From contig NZ_PIPM01000003.1 in the NCBI RefSeq assembly GCF_003987175.1, positions 124,001 to 188,000 of the forward strand: a stretch of DNA of 64,000 nt, given 5' to 3'. The position numbers and the translations under genes were made by a program. This DNA comes from Aliidiomarina sanyensis. Lineage in GTDB: Bacteria > Pseudomonadota > Gammaproteobacteria > Enterobacterales > Alteromonadaceae. The number at the start of each line of letters is the position of its first letter. Positions within the stretch are counted from its first letter, which is position 1. Positions 11,628-21,060 of this stretch are shown piece by piece. Below the pieces are notes generated by a model, which was given only the letters and a program-made list of their open reading frames with translations, searched no databases and was not told the DNA's origin.

Positions 11628-14600
11628 TTACGCTTCGGCCATCGCCAACGCTTCCTCAACATCGACTGCCACTAAGCGCGATACTCCCGGCTCCTGCATG
11701 GTCACACCCGAGAGGTGTGTTGCCATTTCCATCGCAATTTTATTGTGGCTGATATAAATAAACTGAACACTTTCTGACATTTCAGAGACCAACCGACAGA
11801 AACGACCCACGTTCACATCATCAAGTGGTGCATCCACCTCATCGAGCAGACAGAATGGTGCTGGATTTAGACGGAAGATGGCAAACACCAGCGCCAAGGC
11901 CGTCAGCGCTTTTTCTCCACCCGACAGCAAATGAATCGTGCTGTTCTTTTTACCCGGCGGACGAGCCATGATCGTGACCCCGGTTTCCAACAAGTCGTCA
12001 TCAGTCAATTCCAGATACGCATGCCCGCCTCCGAAGACTTTCGGGAATAGCTTTTGTAAGTCTGAATTAACTTGATCAAAAGTAACTTTGAAACGCTGCC
12101 GGGTTTCACGATCGATTTTCTTAATAGCATCTTCAAGCGTTTGCAGGGATGCACTTAAGTCTTCATGTTGTGCATCGAGGTACGCCTTGCGCTCAGCTTG
12201 CACTTCCACTTCTTCGAGGGCTGCGAGGTTGATTGCACCCAGTTGAGCAATTTTCCGACTGGTATCTTCAAGGCGCGCTTGCCATGTCTTTTCTTCCGCT
12301 TCCTCGGGCATCGTCTCAAGGACCGACTTCAGACTCACATTCATGTCTTTCAGTCCATCGAGCAACGCATGACCTCGTTCACGGGCCGCAGCCAATTCCA
12401 TTTTTCCGCTCTGCACACGTTCTTGTTGTCGGGCGATCTTCTCTAAAACAGCGCTCTGTCCTTGATTCAAGATACCCAGTTCACCGGAAACTTCCGCTAA
12501 TTGCTCACGAATCTCGCGCAATGAGCCTTCCACAGACTCTCGTTGCACCAGTTGCTCCGCCAAGTCTTCTTCAAGTAAGGCTATCTCTGCAACGGCTTCA
12601 TCAATATCCGCAAGTTCTGCAAGGCGCTGCTCCAAATCCCTTGTCTGCTGCTGTACCCGGCGCAATGTTTGCTCGGTATGTTCTTGCTTACTTTGAAGCT
12701 GCGACCGTTGCATTTGTCGCTCATGTTGTTGCTGTTGAATCGATTGGTATGTATGTGCCGCTTGCTGTCGAGCGGCTTGTAAGGTTTCGCCTTCACGTAG
12801 CGCTTGTTCAAGTGCCGGGTTATCGTTTTGTTGTTCTTCCTTATGACGCTCTAACCTTTCAGAACCTTGAATCTGTTTTTCGACTAAAACATCCCGCTGC
12901 GATTCAAGCTCTTCTTGCTCTTGCTGCAATCGAGCCACGCGAAGTTCCTGCTGAGCGTGCTCCCGTTCTGCAGTTTGCAAACGCTCTTGCAACTGCACCA
13001 AACGCGTTCGAGCTGCTTGTTGGGTCTCTTGGCAATGCTCAAGCGCATGGCGATACTCACTAAGCGCCTGCTGCGCCTGCTCGACTTTGGCTGTTATCTG
13101 TTCGAGGGATACTCTCAGTTCCGACTGTCTGTCGATCAACGCATCCCGTTGCGCTTGCCAGTCTAGTTGCGATCCCTCATGGCCTCCAATCAACACCCAA
13201 TCCCGGCCACGAATCTGCCCCTCGGGCAACGCCACTGCCAGAATATCTGTTTGGGTATCAAGGAGTGCGAGTGCATCCTCGGCGGTATCCGCGTATCCAA
13301 ATCGGGTTAACAGACTCAATGATTTCACATCAGCCCGCGCAAAATGAGCGAGAGTGGATGTTTGATCGGTTCGGTCGGTAACCGGATGAACACTTAACAC
13401 ATTCACGTTTATCGCGTCACGCGGAAGCGTTTCCTGATAAACAGGCGCAGTAAGCCAAGGGTCTAACAGCTGCTCGACGGCCGGTCGAAAACGCTCCGGT
13501 ACGTCAAGAAATTCCCGTAGTCGACCCAGCGCGGTTTTATTCCCTTGCCAAGGGTCCAACTCACGCTCCTGAGATGTAACGCGGCTGGCCAGCAAGTCAT
13601 TCAAGGAATCGATCCGACCTTGCATCTGCGTTGACTCATTCTGCACCCGTTGTTGCTCCATTTGATGCACTTGGAGCTGAGCTTCTACATCAGCAATTTG
13701 GGCTTTCTTGCTATGGACCATCTCCACGCAGTCATCGAGCACTTGCATCTGTTCTGTTACTTGATTCGCCAACTCAGTGCGATGCAGGTCATCCGCTGGG
13801 GGTAATTCAGCACGTTCTTCTGCAATCCCCGCCAAACGACGTCGCACGCGCGCTTCAAGATCGGCAGCAGACTGCAGCTCAGCCTCCAACAGTGAGATTG
13901 CACGCAAGCGCTCCGCATGCTGTTCCCGCAGCTCTTGGACCGTTTCTTGCCAGGCTTCATAGGCAAGCTCTGCTTCTTCTCGCGTTATCTGAGCAATTTG
14001 AAGTTGTTCGCTCACTTCTTGCAGCTGGAACGCTTGCTCTGCCATTTCCTCAGAGAGTAACAGCAACATGGCCTCGTCTTGTGCTGCTTGTTCTTGTAGC
14101 TGTTGGCGCTGCGCACGGTATTCGTGTCCTTGTCGCTCGCGTTGCTGATTCATCTGACGCGTATGCTGGATCTGTTGTTCGAGTTTGGTGATTTCCGTAT
14201 TCACGAGGTAGAAGGTCTGCTGTATCTCATCAACCTGAGATTTTAAGTCAGCTTCCCGCTCACGCAGCTCCGTCTGTCCCCGTTCACTGCCGCGCTGTTC
14301 TGCAACCCATTTCTGAAGTTCCGCTTCTTCCTTCTGAACTTGATGTTCAAGGCGATCACATTGATTTTGATACTGAGTCCAGCGCAGGGCTTGCAGTTGC
14401 GCTTTGAGCTCACGTTCTTCTGCTTTTAAGGTCTGATAGCGGCGAGCCGCCGCTGCTTGGCGTTGTAATTTAGCTAATTGTTGTCCGAGTTCCTCGCGCA
14501 CGTCAGCGAGACGTTCGAGATTATCCCGAGTGCGGTTCATTCGGCTCTCGGTTTCTTTACGTCGCTCTTTATATTTAGAAATCCCTGCTGCTTCTTCAAT

Positions 14601-15089
14601 AAATACACGCAATTCTTGCGGACGAGACTCAATCAGACGAGAAATCATGCCCTGTTCAATAATCGCATAACTGCGCGGACCGAGCCCGGTCCCGAGAAAG
14701 AGATCCGTGATATCACGTCGGCGGCATTTGGTGCCATTTAACAGGTAGGTTGACTGGGCATCGCGTGTGACCACGCGCTTTACCGAGATTTCATTAAAAC
14801 TTGCAAACTCTCCCTGCACACGTCCGGAGGTATTATCAAAAACCAATTCGACACTAGCTTGAGAAACGGGCTTTCGCGCTTGAGAGCCGTTAAAAATAAC
14901 GTCTGTCATGGCATCGCCACGCAAGTTTTTTGCAGAGCTTTCTCCCAGAACCCAGCGCACCGCATCAATGACATTTGATTTGCCACAGCCGTTTGGCCCG
15001 ACAATACAGGTCATCTGCTCGGGAAAAGCAACTTTGGTCGGGTCAACGAATGATTTAAAGCCCGCTAGCTTAATATGTTTTAATCGCAT
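11628..15089 (-). CDS. smc: Chromosome segregation ATPase Smc
   Basis: Smc forms the long-armed dimer of the bacterial condensin and acts with ScpA and ScpB, which are encoded at 56-57.6 kb. The Walker A motif GPNGCGKSNVID lies at residues 31-42. Two long coiled-coil arms (Q/E/R-rich, about 165-505 and 660-990) flank a hinge near 515-650. The C-terminal head has the signature LSGGEKALTALALVF and Walker B FCLLDEVDAPLDD. The start at 15089 (MRLKHIKLAGFKSFVDP) is chosen over 15116 because it matches the family N-terminus and has GAGGAA upstream; the product is then 1153 residues. Presence of Smc instead of MukB separates this organism from enterobacteria and vibrios. Confidence 0.97.
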   Translation of the reverse strand: MRLKHIKLAGFKSFVDPTKVAFPEQMTCIVGPNGCGKSNVIDAVRWVLGESSAKNLRGDAMTDVIFNGSQARKPVSQASVELVFDNTSGRVQGEFASFNEISVKRVVTRDAQSTYLLNGTKCRRRDITDLFLGTGLGPRSYAIIEQGMISRLIESRPQELRVFIEEAAGISKYKERRKETESRMNRTRDNLERLADVREELGQQLAKLQRQAAAARRYQTLKAEERELKAQLQALRWTQYQNQCDRLEHQVQKEEAELQKWVAEQRGSERGQTELREREADLKSQVDEIQQTFYLVNTEITKLEQQIQHTRQMNQQRERQGHEYRAQRQQLQEQAAQDEAMLLLLSEEMAEQAFQLQEVSEQLQIAQITREEAELAYEAWQETVQELREQHAERLRAISLLEAELQSAADLEARVRRRLAGIAEERAELPPADDLHRTELANQVTEQMQVLDDCVEMVHSKKAQIADVEAQLQVHQMEQQRVQNESTQMQGRIDSLNDLLASRVTSQERELDPWQGNKTALGRLREFLDVPERFRPAVEQLLDPWLTAPVYQETLPRDAINVNVLSVHPVTDRTDQTSTLAHFARADVKSLSLLTRFGYADTAEDALALLDTQTDILAVALPEGQIRGRDWVLIGGHEGSQLDWQAQRDALIDRQSELRVSLEQITAKVEQAQQALSEYRHALEHCQETQQAARTRLVQLQERLQTAEREHAQQELRVARLQQEQEELESQRDVLVEKQIQGSERLERHKEEQQNDNPALEQALREGETLQAARQQAAHTYQSIQQQQHERQMQRSQLQSKQEHTEQTLRRVQQQTRDLEQRLAELADIDEAVAEIALLEEDLAEQLVQRESVEGSLREIREQLAEVSGELGILNQGQSAVLEKIARQQERVQSGKMELAAARERGHALLDGLKDMNVSLKSVLETMPEEAEEKTWQARLEDTSRKIAQLGAINLAALEEVEVQAERKAYLDAQHEDLSASLQTLEDAIKKIDRETRQRFKVTFDQVNSDLQKLFPKVFGGGHAYLELTDDDLLETGVTIMARPPGKKNSTIHLLSGGEKALTALALVFAIFRLNPAPFCLLDEVDAPLDDVNVGRFCRLVSEMSESVQFIYISHNKIAMEMATHLSGVTMQEPGVSRLVAVDVEEALAMAEA

Positions 15090-15403
15090 GACATCCGTAT
15101 TCCTCGGTGTTCGCAATTCTCAGTGTAAAGCGAAAAGGGAAGCCGATACAACATATCTAGGCCCGTTAGAACGCACAAAAGACGTAAATCTCTACATTTT
15201 CCTTACACGATAATTCTTGCTCTGATCATCGAGGATTCGTAAGATCGTGGTCTGATCTGCTTGTTTTGAGCGTATGAAAAAGGCCATTCGTAATCAGGCG
15301 ATATAGGCTGCGACGTCTCGACCTGCGGTTCAAGAGGTAAGAATCCACGTCAATTACTGACGTTTAAGTTGATTGCGGTCTACCGAAAAAGGAGTCCAAG
15401 CAC
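15090..15403. other. Intergenic region between divergent smc and the outer-membrane protein gene
   Basis: The stretch must carry both promoters, but I cannot place either with confidence. A GATAAT hexamer at 15209-15214 has no good -35 partner. A small inverted repeat CGTCA-attac-TGACG is at 15348-15362, close to the downstream gene. No open frame here looks coding. Confidence 0.4.
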
Positions 15404-15970
15404 GTGAAAAAGCACGCGCTTATGCATGGAAAATTACTCACATCGATGGCATTTACATCCGTGCTTTGGGCGCAGGCCGCGCAAGGCAGTGAAGTTGATC
15501 CCGATGATTTTCGTTTTCAAGTGCATACCTCCCTTTGGACCACTCACTTTAACCCAAAGCCTGAACATAACAACACCCAGAATCTGATTGGGTTTGAATG
15601 GTACGGCGACTCCTTCTCCCCACAGTATCTGGAGCCGTTCCACGACTACATGGGGAACGCGCGCCCGTTTATTGGGGGAGCATGGTTCCGGAATTCATTT
15701 GATCAAAAATCTATCTACCTGTACGGCGGGATTCGTCAAGAGCTTCTCGCGTATGCGGTCGGCCAGCGTGAAGTACAAACATACGCCAAAGTAACCGCTG
15801 GTGTTATTCACGGATATCGCGGTGAATTTCGCGACAAAATCCCGTTTAACCAATTCGGGATTGCACCAGCCGTGATTCCTATGATTGGGGCGCAGTATCG
15901 CAATGCAGCCGCTGAGCTCACATTCTTTGGCTTCAGCGGCGTGATGCTTACCGTGGGATATACATTCTAA
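15404..15970 (+). CDS. Small outer-membrane beta-barrel protein (annotated in relatives as sn-glycerol-3-phosphate transporter-like)
   Basis: The protein has 188 residues. A GTG start with AAGGAG nine bases upstream is followed by a signal peptide ending near AQAAQGS (about 27). The mature part alternates polar and aromatic residues, with sequence such as TSLWTTHFNPKPEHNN, GFEWYGDSFSP and GAQYRNAAAELTFFG. It ends in GYTF, the aromatic C-terminus recognised by the BAM machinery, so an eight-stranded barrel of PagP-like size is likely. From memory, close family members carry the label sn-glycerol-3-phosphate transporter without strong support, and a lipid-modifying barrel is an alternative. Its stop overlaps that of convergent rmuC. 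Confidence 0.7.
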   Translation: MKKHALMHGKLLTSMAFTSVLWAQAAQGSEVDPDDFRFQVHTSLWTTHFNPKPEHNNTQNLIGFEWYGDSFSPQYLEPFHDYMGNARPFIGGAWFRNSFDQKSIYLYGGIRQELLAYAVGQREVQTYAKVTAGVIHGYRGEFRDKIPFNQFGIAPAVIPMIGAQYRNAAAELTFFGFSGVMLTVGYTF

Positions 15971-17331
15971 GATTTTTCGTCGAGTGCCGGACTCTCATCC
16001 TCGTCATCATCGTTCAATAAGGCCGAGTCAATCCGTTTCGCGGGGTTCACCCCAAGCTGCCTAAATTTCTCCACCCGACCAACAATGTTTCCTCGTCCCG
16101 TCGATAACTTATTCAATGCATTTTCGTAGTGCTTGCGAGTGGTATCCAAAGACCCACCGATCTTGTTGAGATCTTCCAAGAAGCCAACAAATTTGTCGTA
16201 GAGCTTGCCGGCATCTGCTGCAATTTTCTGCGCGTTTTGACTCTGATGCTCGTATTGCCAGATGTTGTGTACGGTTCTCAGTGCGACCAACAAATTGGTC
16301 GGACTCACTAACATAATCTGGTTATCAAGCGCCAACCGAATGAGTTCTGGATCACGATCAACCGCAAGTAAAAAAGCGGGTTCAACCGGCACGAACAACA
16401 AAACGTAGTCTAGGGTACGCACCCCTTCTAGCTGTTGGTAATTCTTTTTCCCCAACTCACGAATGTGATTACGCAATGACGCGACGTGGTCATCTAAGTG
16501 TTTTTCCCGCACACCGTCATCGTCTGCATTAAAATAGCGCTCATAAGCCGCCAAACTGACTTTGGAGTCAATAATTACATCCCGCTGATTTGGCAAATGG
16601 ACAATCACGTCGGGCTTGTAGCGTTTACCTTCGTCACTCTGATGCTGCCCTTGCGTGCTGTATTCCTGCCCTTCACGTAATCCCGATTGCTCCAAAATAC
16701 GTTCGAGGACCAGCTCGCCCCATGCGCCCTGCTGACGACTATCGCCTTTCAAAGCGCGGGTTAACGCCTCTGCCTCTGAGGCCATTTGCTGATTGAGTTC
16801 CTTGAGCGTCAATATCTCGCGCTGCAAACTCGAGCGTTGTTTTGTTTCTTCGGTGAATTGCTCATTCACCTGCTTTCGGAAGGTATCGAGATGCTCTTTG
16901 AGCGGCTTGAGGGTCGCGGTCAGAGTTTGTTGTTGACGCGTTTCAAAGGCTGAGGATTTTTGCTCAAAAATCCGATTCGCTAGATTTTCAAACTCTTTTT
17001 GCAAGCGCACTTCGCTCTGTTGCAGAAGCGCCAGCTTTTCCTCCAAATGTTTTTGCTCTCGTTCGGCACCCAAGCGAGTCTTTTCTAGCTCGGTAAAAAA
17101 CTGATGACTCTCCCGTTGCACCTGTTCAAGGCGTTCACGCAACGCGTGGTGCTCATCCCGCAAACGGTGCTCAACATCTTTCTGACGTTCAAGCTCGTCC
17201 CGCGCCCGTTGTACCTCATCCCGCTCACGCTGCACCAACATTCGCATACTCAGGCCCACGAGACCACCGCCCACAACGAGCCCCGCAGCACCCGTGATGA
17301 CCATCCAAATAACGCTATCTGCACTCATCAT
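15967..17331 (-). CDS. rmuC: DNA recombination protein RmuC
   Basis: RmuC limits DNA inversions between inverted repeats and is predicted to be nuclease-like. An N-terminal membrane helix (VIWMVITGAAGLVVGGGLVG) is followed by a long coiled coil (about 25-175). The RmuC core follows, with GDSRQQGAWGELVLERILE, KPDVIVHLPNQRDVIIDSKVSL and YVLLFVPVEPAFL, where the D and DSK residues form the PD-(D/E)XK-like site. The frame opens at 17382, but GGAATCATTG before the ATG at 17331 and the family N-terminus favour a 454-residue product; the ATG at 17328 is also possible. An organism with many inverted repeats makes this gene worth noting. Confidence 0.93.
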   Translation of the reverse strand: MMSADSVIWMVITGAAGLVVGGGLVGLSMRMLVQRERDEVQRARDELERQKDVEHRLRDEHHALRERLEQVQRESHQFFTELEKTRLGAEREQKHLEEKLALLQQSEVRLQKEFENLANRIFEQKSSAFETRQQQTLTATLKPLKEHLDTFRKQVNEQFTEETKQRSSLQREILTLKELNQQMASEAEALTRALKGDSRQQGAWGELVLERILEQSGLREGQEYSTQGQHQSDEGKRYKPDVIVHLPNQRDVIIDSKVSLAAYERYFNADDDGVREKHLDDHVASLRNHIRELGKKNYQQLEGVRTLDYVLLFVPVEPAFLLAVDRDPELIRLALDNQIMLVSPTNLLVALRTVHNIWQYEHQSQNAQKIAADAGKLYDKFVGFLEDLNKIGGSLDTTRKHYENALNKLSTGRGNIVGRVEKFRQLGVNPAKRIDSALLNDDDEDESPALDEKS

Positions 17332-17364
17332 CAATGATTCCGTGTGTTCAAACAGGTAAAAGTA

Positions 17365-17390
17365 AAAACGAGGTGCGAACACCTCGTTTT
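17365..17390 (-). terminator. Intrinsic terminator downstream of fumarase
   Basis: A perfect 11-bp stem AAAACGAGGTG/CACCTCGTTTT encloses a four-base loop (TTCG on the minus strand) and is followed by T-rich sequence on that strand. It ends the fumarase transcript just before rmuC. Confidence 0.85.
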
Positions 17391-17401
17391 GATCTCAGCG
17401 G

Positions 17402-18913
17402 TTAACTTTCAAGTTCCGCAATCTTCACTGCCCAAATGGCAGGGCCTGCCTCATGCGCATTCGAGCCCGTGCTATCGACTGCAACCGTGACTGGCATATC
17501 CTCGACTTCGAATTCGTAAATAGCTTCCATTCCGAGGTCTTCAAACGCCACCACTTTGGCTTTCTTAATTGCTTTTGCCACGAGATACGCGGCACCACCC
17601 ACAGCCATCAAGTAGACGGCTTTATGTTTCGCGATACTTTCAACGGTTGCCTTACCGCGCTCAGCTTTTCCAATCATGCCAATAATGCCGGTTTTTTCAA
17701 GCATCAGGTCCGTAAACTTATCCATCCGAGTTGCTGTCGTCGGGCCCGCTGGTCCCACAACCTCATCGCCAACCGGATCCACAGGGCCGACGTAGTAGAT
17801 AAACTTATTGGTAAAATCAACCGGCAGCGGCTCGCCTTTGTCGAGCATGTCCTTGATGCGCTTATGAGCTGCATCTCGCCCCGTGAGCAACTTGCCACTT
17901 AGTAATACCGTCTCACCCATTTTCCAGTCCTGCACGTCGGCAGCGGTCAGCGTATCAAGGTTAACGCGGCGTGCATTATCGCCCACTTCAAACGTAATAT
18001 CGGGCCAGTCTTCCAGTTTCGGTGGCTGCAAATCGGCCGGGCCGGAACCGTCAAGATGGAAATGCACATGACGTGTTGCCGCACAGTTTGGAATCATGGT
18101 TACCGGTTTTGAGGCAGCATGGGTTGGCATGGATTTCACCTTCACATCCACCACAGTGGTGAGCCCGCCGAGTCCTTGCGCCCCAATTCCCAGCTTGTTG
18201 GCACGCTCGTAGATCTCGAGGCGTAGTGCTTCATCGGCATTTTGTGGGCCCCGCGCGATGAGCTCCTGAATGTCGACCGGATCCATCAACGATTCCTTTG
18301 CCAAGACCGCTGATTTTTCCGCTGTACCACCAATTCCGATCCCTAGCATGCCGGGTGGACACCAACCTGCACCCATTTTAGGGAGCGTCTCAACCACCCA
18401 ATCCGCAATGGAATCGCTTGGATTCAGCATGACCATCTTGGTTTTATTCTCAGAGCCACCGCCTTTGGCAGCAATCATCACTTCCACTTCACCACCCGGC
18501 ACCATGTCAATATGAACGACAGCCGGCGTGTTGTCCTTGGTATTCTTGCGCGCACCGTTGGGGTCTGCAACAATCGATGCCCGCAGCGGGTTGTCCGGAT
18601 TCAAGTAGGCTCGGCGCGTTCCTTCATCCACCATTTCTTGCACAGTCAGGTCGGTTTTATCCCAGCGCACATCCATCCCAACTTTAACGAAACACGTCAC
18701 GATTCCAGTATCTTGACATAACGGTCGGTGCCCTTGAGCGGACATCCGTGAATTCACCAGCATTTGAGCAATGGCGTTTTTTGCGGCTTCGGATTGTTCT
18801 TTTTCGTAGGCTTCAGCGAGCGCATTCACGAAATCGAGCGGGTGATAATATGAAATAAACTGGAGCGCATCTTCGATGCTGTCGATGAAATCTTGCTGTC
18901 GAATTGTTGCCAT
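17402..18913 (-). CDS. Class I (iron-sulfur) fumarate hydratase
   Basis: The enzyme interconverts fumarate and malate in the TCA cycle using an oxygen-sensitive [4Fe-4S] cluster. The 503-residue chain combines the alpha domain (about 1-320) and beta domain (about 330-500) in one polypeptide, as in E. coli FumA/FumB. Candidate cluster cysteines lie in RPLCQDTGI, MIPNCAATRHVHFH and GWCPPGMLGIGIGG. The beta domain shows VGPAGPTTATRMDKF. The ATG at 18913 (MATIRQQDF) has AGAGG eight bases upstream and is preferred over the longer frame from 18934. It is divergent from pabB and followed by a terminator. Confidence 0.95.
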   Translation of the reverse strand: MATIRQQDFIDSIEDALQFISYYHPLDFVNALAEAYEKEQSEAAKNAIAQMLVNSRMSAQGHRPLCQDTGIVTCFVKVGMDVRWDKTDLTVQEMVDEGTRRAYLNPDNPLRASIVADPNGARKNTKDNTPAVVHIDMVPGGEVEVMIAAKGGGSENKTKMVMLNPSDSIADWVVETLPKMGAGWCPPGMLGIGIGGTAEKSAVLAKESLMDPVDIQELIARGPQNADEALRLEIYERANKLGIGAQGLGGLTTVVDVKVKSMPTHAASKPVTMIPNCAATRHVHFHLDGSGPADLQPPKLEDWPDITFEVGDNARRVNLDTLTAADVQDWKMGETVLLSGKLLTGRDAAHKRIKDMLDKGEPLPVDFTNKFIYYVGPVDPVGDEVVGPAGPTTATRMDKFTDLMLEKTGIIGMIGKAERGKATVESIAKHKAVYLMAVGGAAYLVAKAIKKAKVVAFEDLGMEAIYEFEVEDMPVTVAVDSTGSNAHEAGPAIWAVKIAELES

Positions 18914-19010
18914 CGGAAAACCTCTTGCGGCCAATCAAGCGTATACTGAAAAAACGCTCGCTATGATACTCTCTTATCCTAAGAGTCGCCAGTTTAGCCA
19001 GACAGGAACC

Positions 19011-20384
19011 ATGTCAGAATCTGTAGCTTTTCATTCATTACCCTACGCCGATTGGCACGATGCACTTGCAGTGTTTGCGCCCTTTGCCAATGAGCCGTGG
19101 GCTCTGTTGTTAGATTCCGCGGGTGCGGAGCACCCAAATAGCCGGTTTGCCATCCTGCTCCGGCAACCGGACAAGACCTACACCTATACCCACGATGCAC
19201 TGAATGAAGCAACCGGCGACGATCCATTTACCTTCCTCAGTCAGTGGCTCCCTGCTCGCTCCGAGCAGTCCATCGCGAATGAAGATATCCCGTTTCAAGG
19301 CGGGCTCGCCGGGTTATTCGGTTACGATGCTGGACGTGCCATTGAACGCCTTCCCGCGCATCAAAAGCGAGACCTGCCCATTCCTGATATCGCGGTTGGC
19401 TTTTACCGTTATGCACTGGTGATTGATCATAAACTAAAACGCGTCACCGCCGTCACACCGGCAGAATGCAAGGTTTCACCGAGCGAATTCTGGACTGCGT
19501 CCACGCCGCATTTCTCCCGTTTTCATTTACGCTCGTCCTGGCAAAGTAATCTGAGTGAAACGCAGTACCACGCGAGAATCAACCAGATCCATGACTATCT
19601 GCGAGCTGGCGATTGCTATCAAATCAATCTCGCTCAGCGCTTCGCCGCAGATTTCGCGGGCCATCCATGGCTCGCCTATGTCGCACTACGTGATGCGAAC
19701 CAAGCGCCATTTTCTGCCTACTTTAATCTGCCCGAAGGTCAGATCTTGAGTGTCAGTCCTGAACGTTTTCTCGAAGTCAGTCCCAGCGGTCTCGTGGAAA
19801 CACGACCGATCAAAGGCACCCGTCCACGCTACGCAGATCCGCGCGCAGATCAAGCCAGCAAAGAGGCCTTGCAAGCGTCCGCCAAAGATCAGGCAGAAAA
19901 CCTGATGATTGTAGATTTACTGAGAAATGATTTAAGCCGAGTTTGTCAACCAGGAAGTGTGCACGTTCCAGAGCTCTTTAAGATTGAGTCCTTTCACGCA
20001 GTCCATCACTCAGTAAGTACGGTGCGCGGACAACTCGCCCCGACTGAAAACGCTCTCACACTGATCAAAGCTGCGTTTCCTGGCGGCTCGATTACGGGCG
20101 CGCCAAAAATTCGTGCAATGGAAATTATTGACGAGCTTGAACCCCATCGTCGGTCGGTCTATTGCGGCAGTATTGGCTATTTTAGTCAACACGGCCACGC
20201 GGATACCAGTATTACCATTCGGACACTGTGTGCTGCAGACCAAACGCTCTATTGTTGGGCCGGTGGAGGCATTGTGATCGATTCTGATGCCGCGAATGAA
20301 TATCAGGAGACCTTTGATAAGGTGGCCCGTATTCTTCCCGTTCTTGCAGAACTATCTGGGCCTTTGTCGCTATCGACGAAGTGA
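19011..20384 (+). CDS. pabB: Aminodeoxychorismate synthase component I
   Basis: PabB converts chorismate plus ammonia from PabA into 4-amino-4-deoxychorismate for folate synthesis. The 457-residue product begins MSESVAFHSLPYADWHDAL, with AGGA five bases before the ATG. The chorismate-binding fold covers about 190-450. It contains the PabB-specific PIKGTRPR motif, where lysine replaces the alanine of TrpE (compare PIAGTRPR in the window's TrpE), and FPGGSITGAPKIRAMEIIDELEP. No pabA is adjacent; TrpG at 61.3 kb could serve both enzymes as in some bacteria, which is inference. nudL follows after 8 bp and is probably translated from the same mRNA. Confidence 0.95.
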   Translation: MSESVAFHSLPYADWHDALAVFAPFANEPWALLLDSAGAEHPNSRFAILLRQPDKTYTYTHDALNEATGDDPFTFLSQWLPARSEQSIANEDIPFQGGLAGLFGYDAGRAIERLPAHQKRDLPIPDIAVGFYRYALVIDHKLKRVTAVTPAECKVSPSEFWTASTPHFSRFHLRSSWQSNLSETQYHARINQIHDYLRAGDCYQINLAQRFAADFAGHPWLAYVALRDANQAPFSAYFNLPEGQILSVSPERFLEVSPSGLVETRPIKGTRPRYADPRADQASKEALQASAKDQAENLMIVDLLRNDLSRVCQPGSVHVPELFKIESFHAVHHSVSTVRGQLAPTENALTLIKAAFPGGSITGAPKIRAMEIIDELEPHRRSVYCGSIGYFSQHGHADTSITIRTLCAADQTLYCWAGGGIVIDSDAANEYQETFDKVARILPVLAELSGPLSLSTK

Positions 20385-20392
20385 GGCTATCT

Positions 20393-20995
20393 ATGCATCG
20401 TGAGCAGTTTCTACAAAAATTTTATTTGCGGCCTCAGCCAAACGTCCCATGGCAATCGCCCGAAATGCAGCACGGATTCCGTCCGTCTGCTGTGCTTGTT
20501 GCACTGCAAGAACGCGATCATGGTCTGGATCTGATTCTAACCCGGCGTTCAGCCAATCTTCGTTTTCATGCTCATCAAATCTGTTTCGCCGGCGGCCGCC
20601 GCGATGATGAGGATCCTCATTTAATGGCCACCGCATTGCGGGAAGCAGAAGAAGAAATTGGTCTTCGACCAGACCAAGTCGAAGTCATCGCAACTTTACC
20701 GCCACAACCGGTGTTAACTCGGTATATGATTCACCCCTATTTGGGTTTTATTGCGCCTGATGTTCAACTCGCGCCCGAGCCGGGTGAGGTGCAAGAAATT
20801 GTGCGCGTGCCACTTGCCCGCGTACTTCAGCATGAGCAACATTTTATTCAGCCTATTGATCGGGCCATCTATCACGAACTCGTGTTTATTCCCTTGGATG
20901 GGCAAGTGATTTGGGGCGCAACTGCTGCTATTATTCGCCGTCTCGCGGATCACCTCTACCCTGAGCGACAAGCGCTGTACCGACCAGTCCGCTAG
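20393..20995 (+). CDS. nudL: CoA pyrophosphatase, Nudix family (NudL/YeaB)
   Basis: The family hydrolyses CoA and its derivatives to phosphopantetheine and ADP. The Nudix box shows [19 protein letters not shown] followed by REAEEEIGL; the REXXEEXG core is intact. The preceding [12 protein letters not shown] corresponds to the CoA-specific NuCoA signature LTXRSXXMRXHXGXXXFPGG in shortened form ([14 protein letters not shown]). GAGG lies upstream of the ATG at 20393, giving 200 residues. The order pabB-nudL-sdaA is the same as in E. coli, where yeaB sits between pabB and sdaA. Confidence 0.92.
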   Translation: MHREQFLQKFYLRPQPNVPWQSPEMQHGFRPSAVLVALQERDHGLDLILTRRSANLRFHAHQICFAGGRRDDEDPHLMATALREAEEEIGLRPDQVEVIATLPPQPVLTRYMIHPYLGFIAPDVQLAPEPGEVQEIVRVPLARVLQHEQHFIQPIDRAIYHELVFIPLDGQVIWGATAAIIRRLADHLYPERQALYRPVR

Positions 20996-21060
20996 GACTT
21001 GCGAACACGCGCGAGAATCCCCACACTACTGACATCAAATTGATTGGAGTACCACACGAT

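Noticed and set aside
12233-13063. 276-codon frame on the plus strand inside smc
   Set aside because: It is antisense to the conserved coiled coil of smc; its composition mirrors the Q/E-rich opposite strand and it resembles no family.
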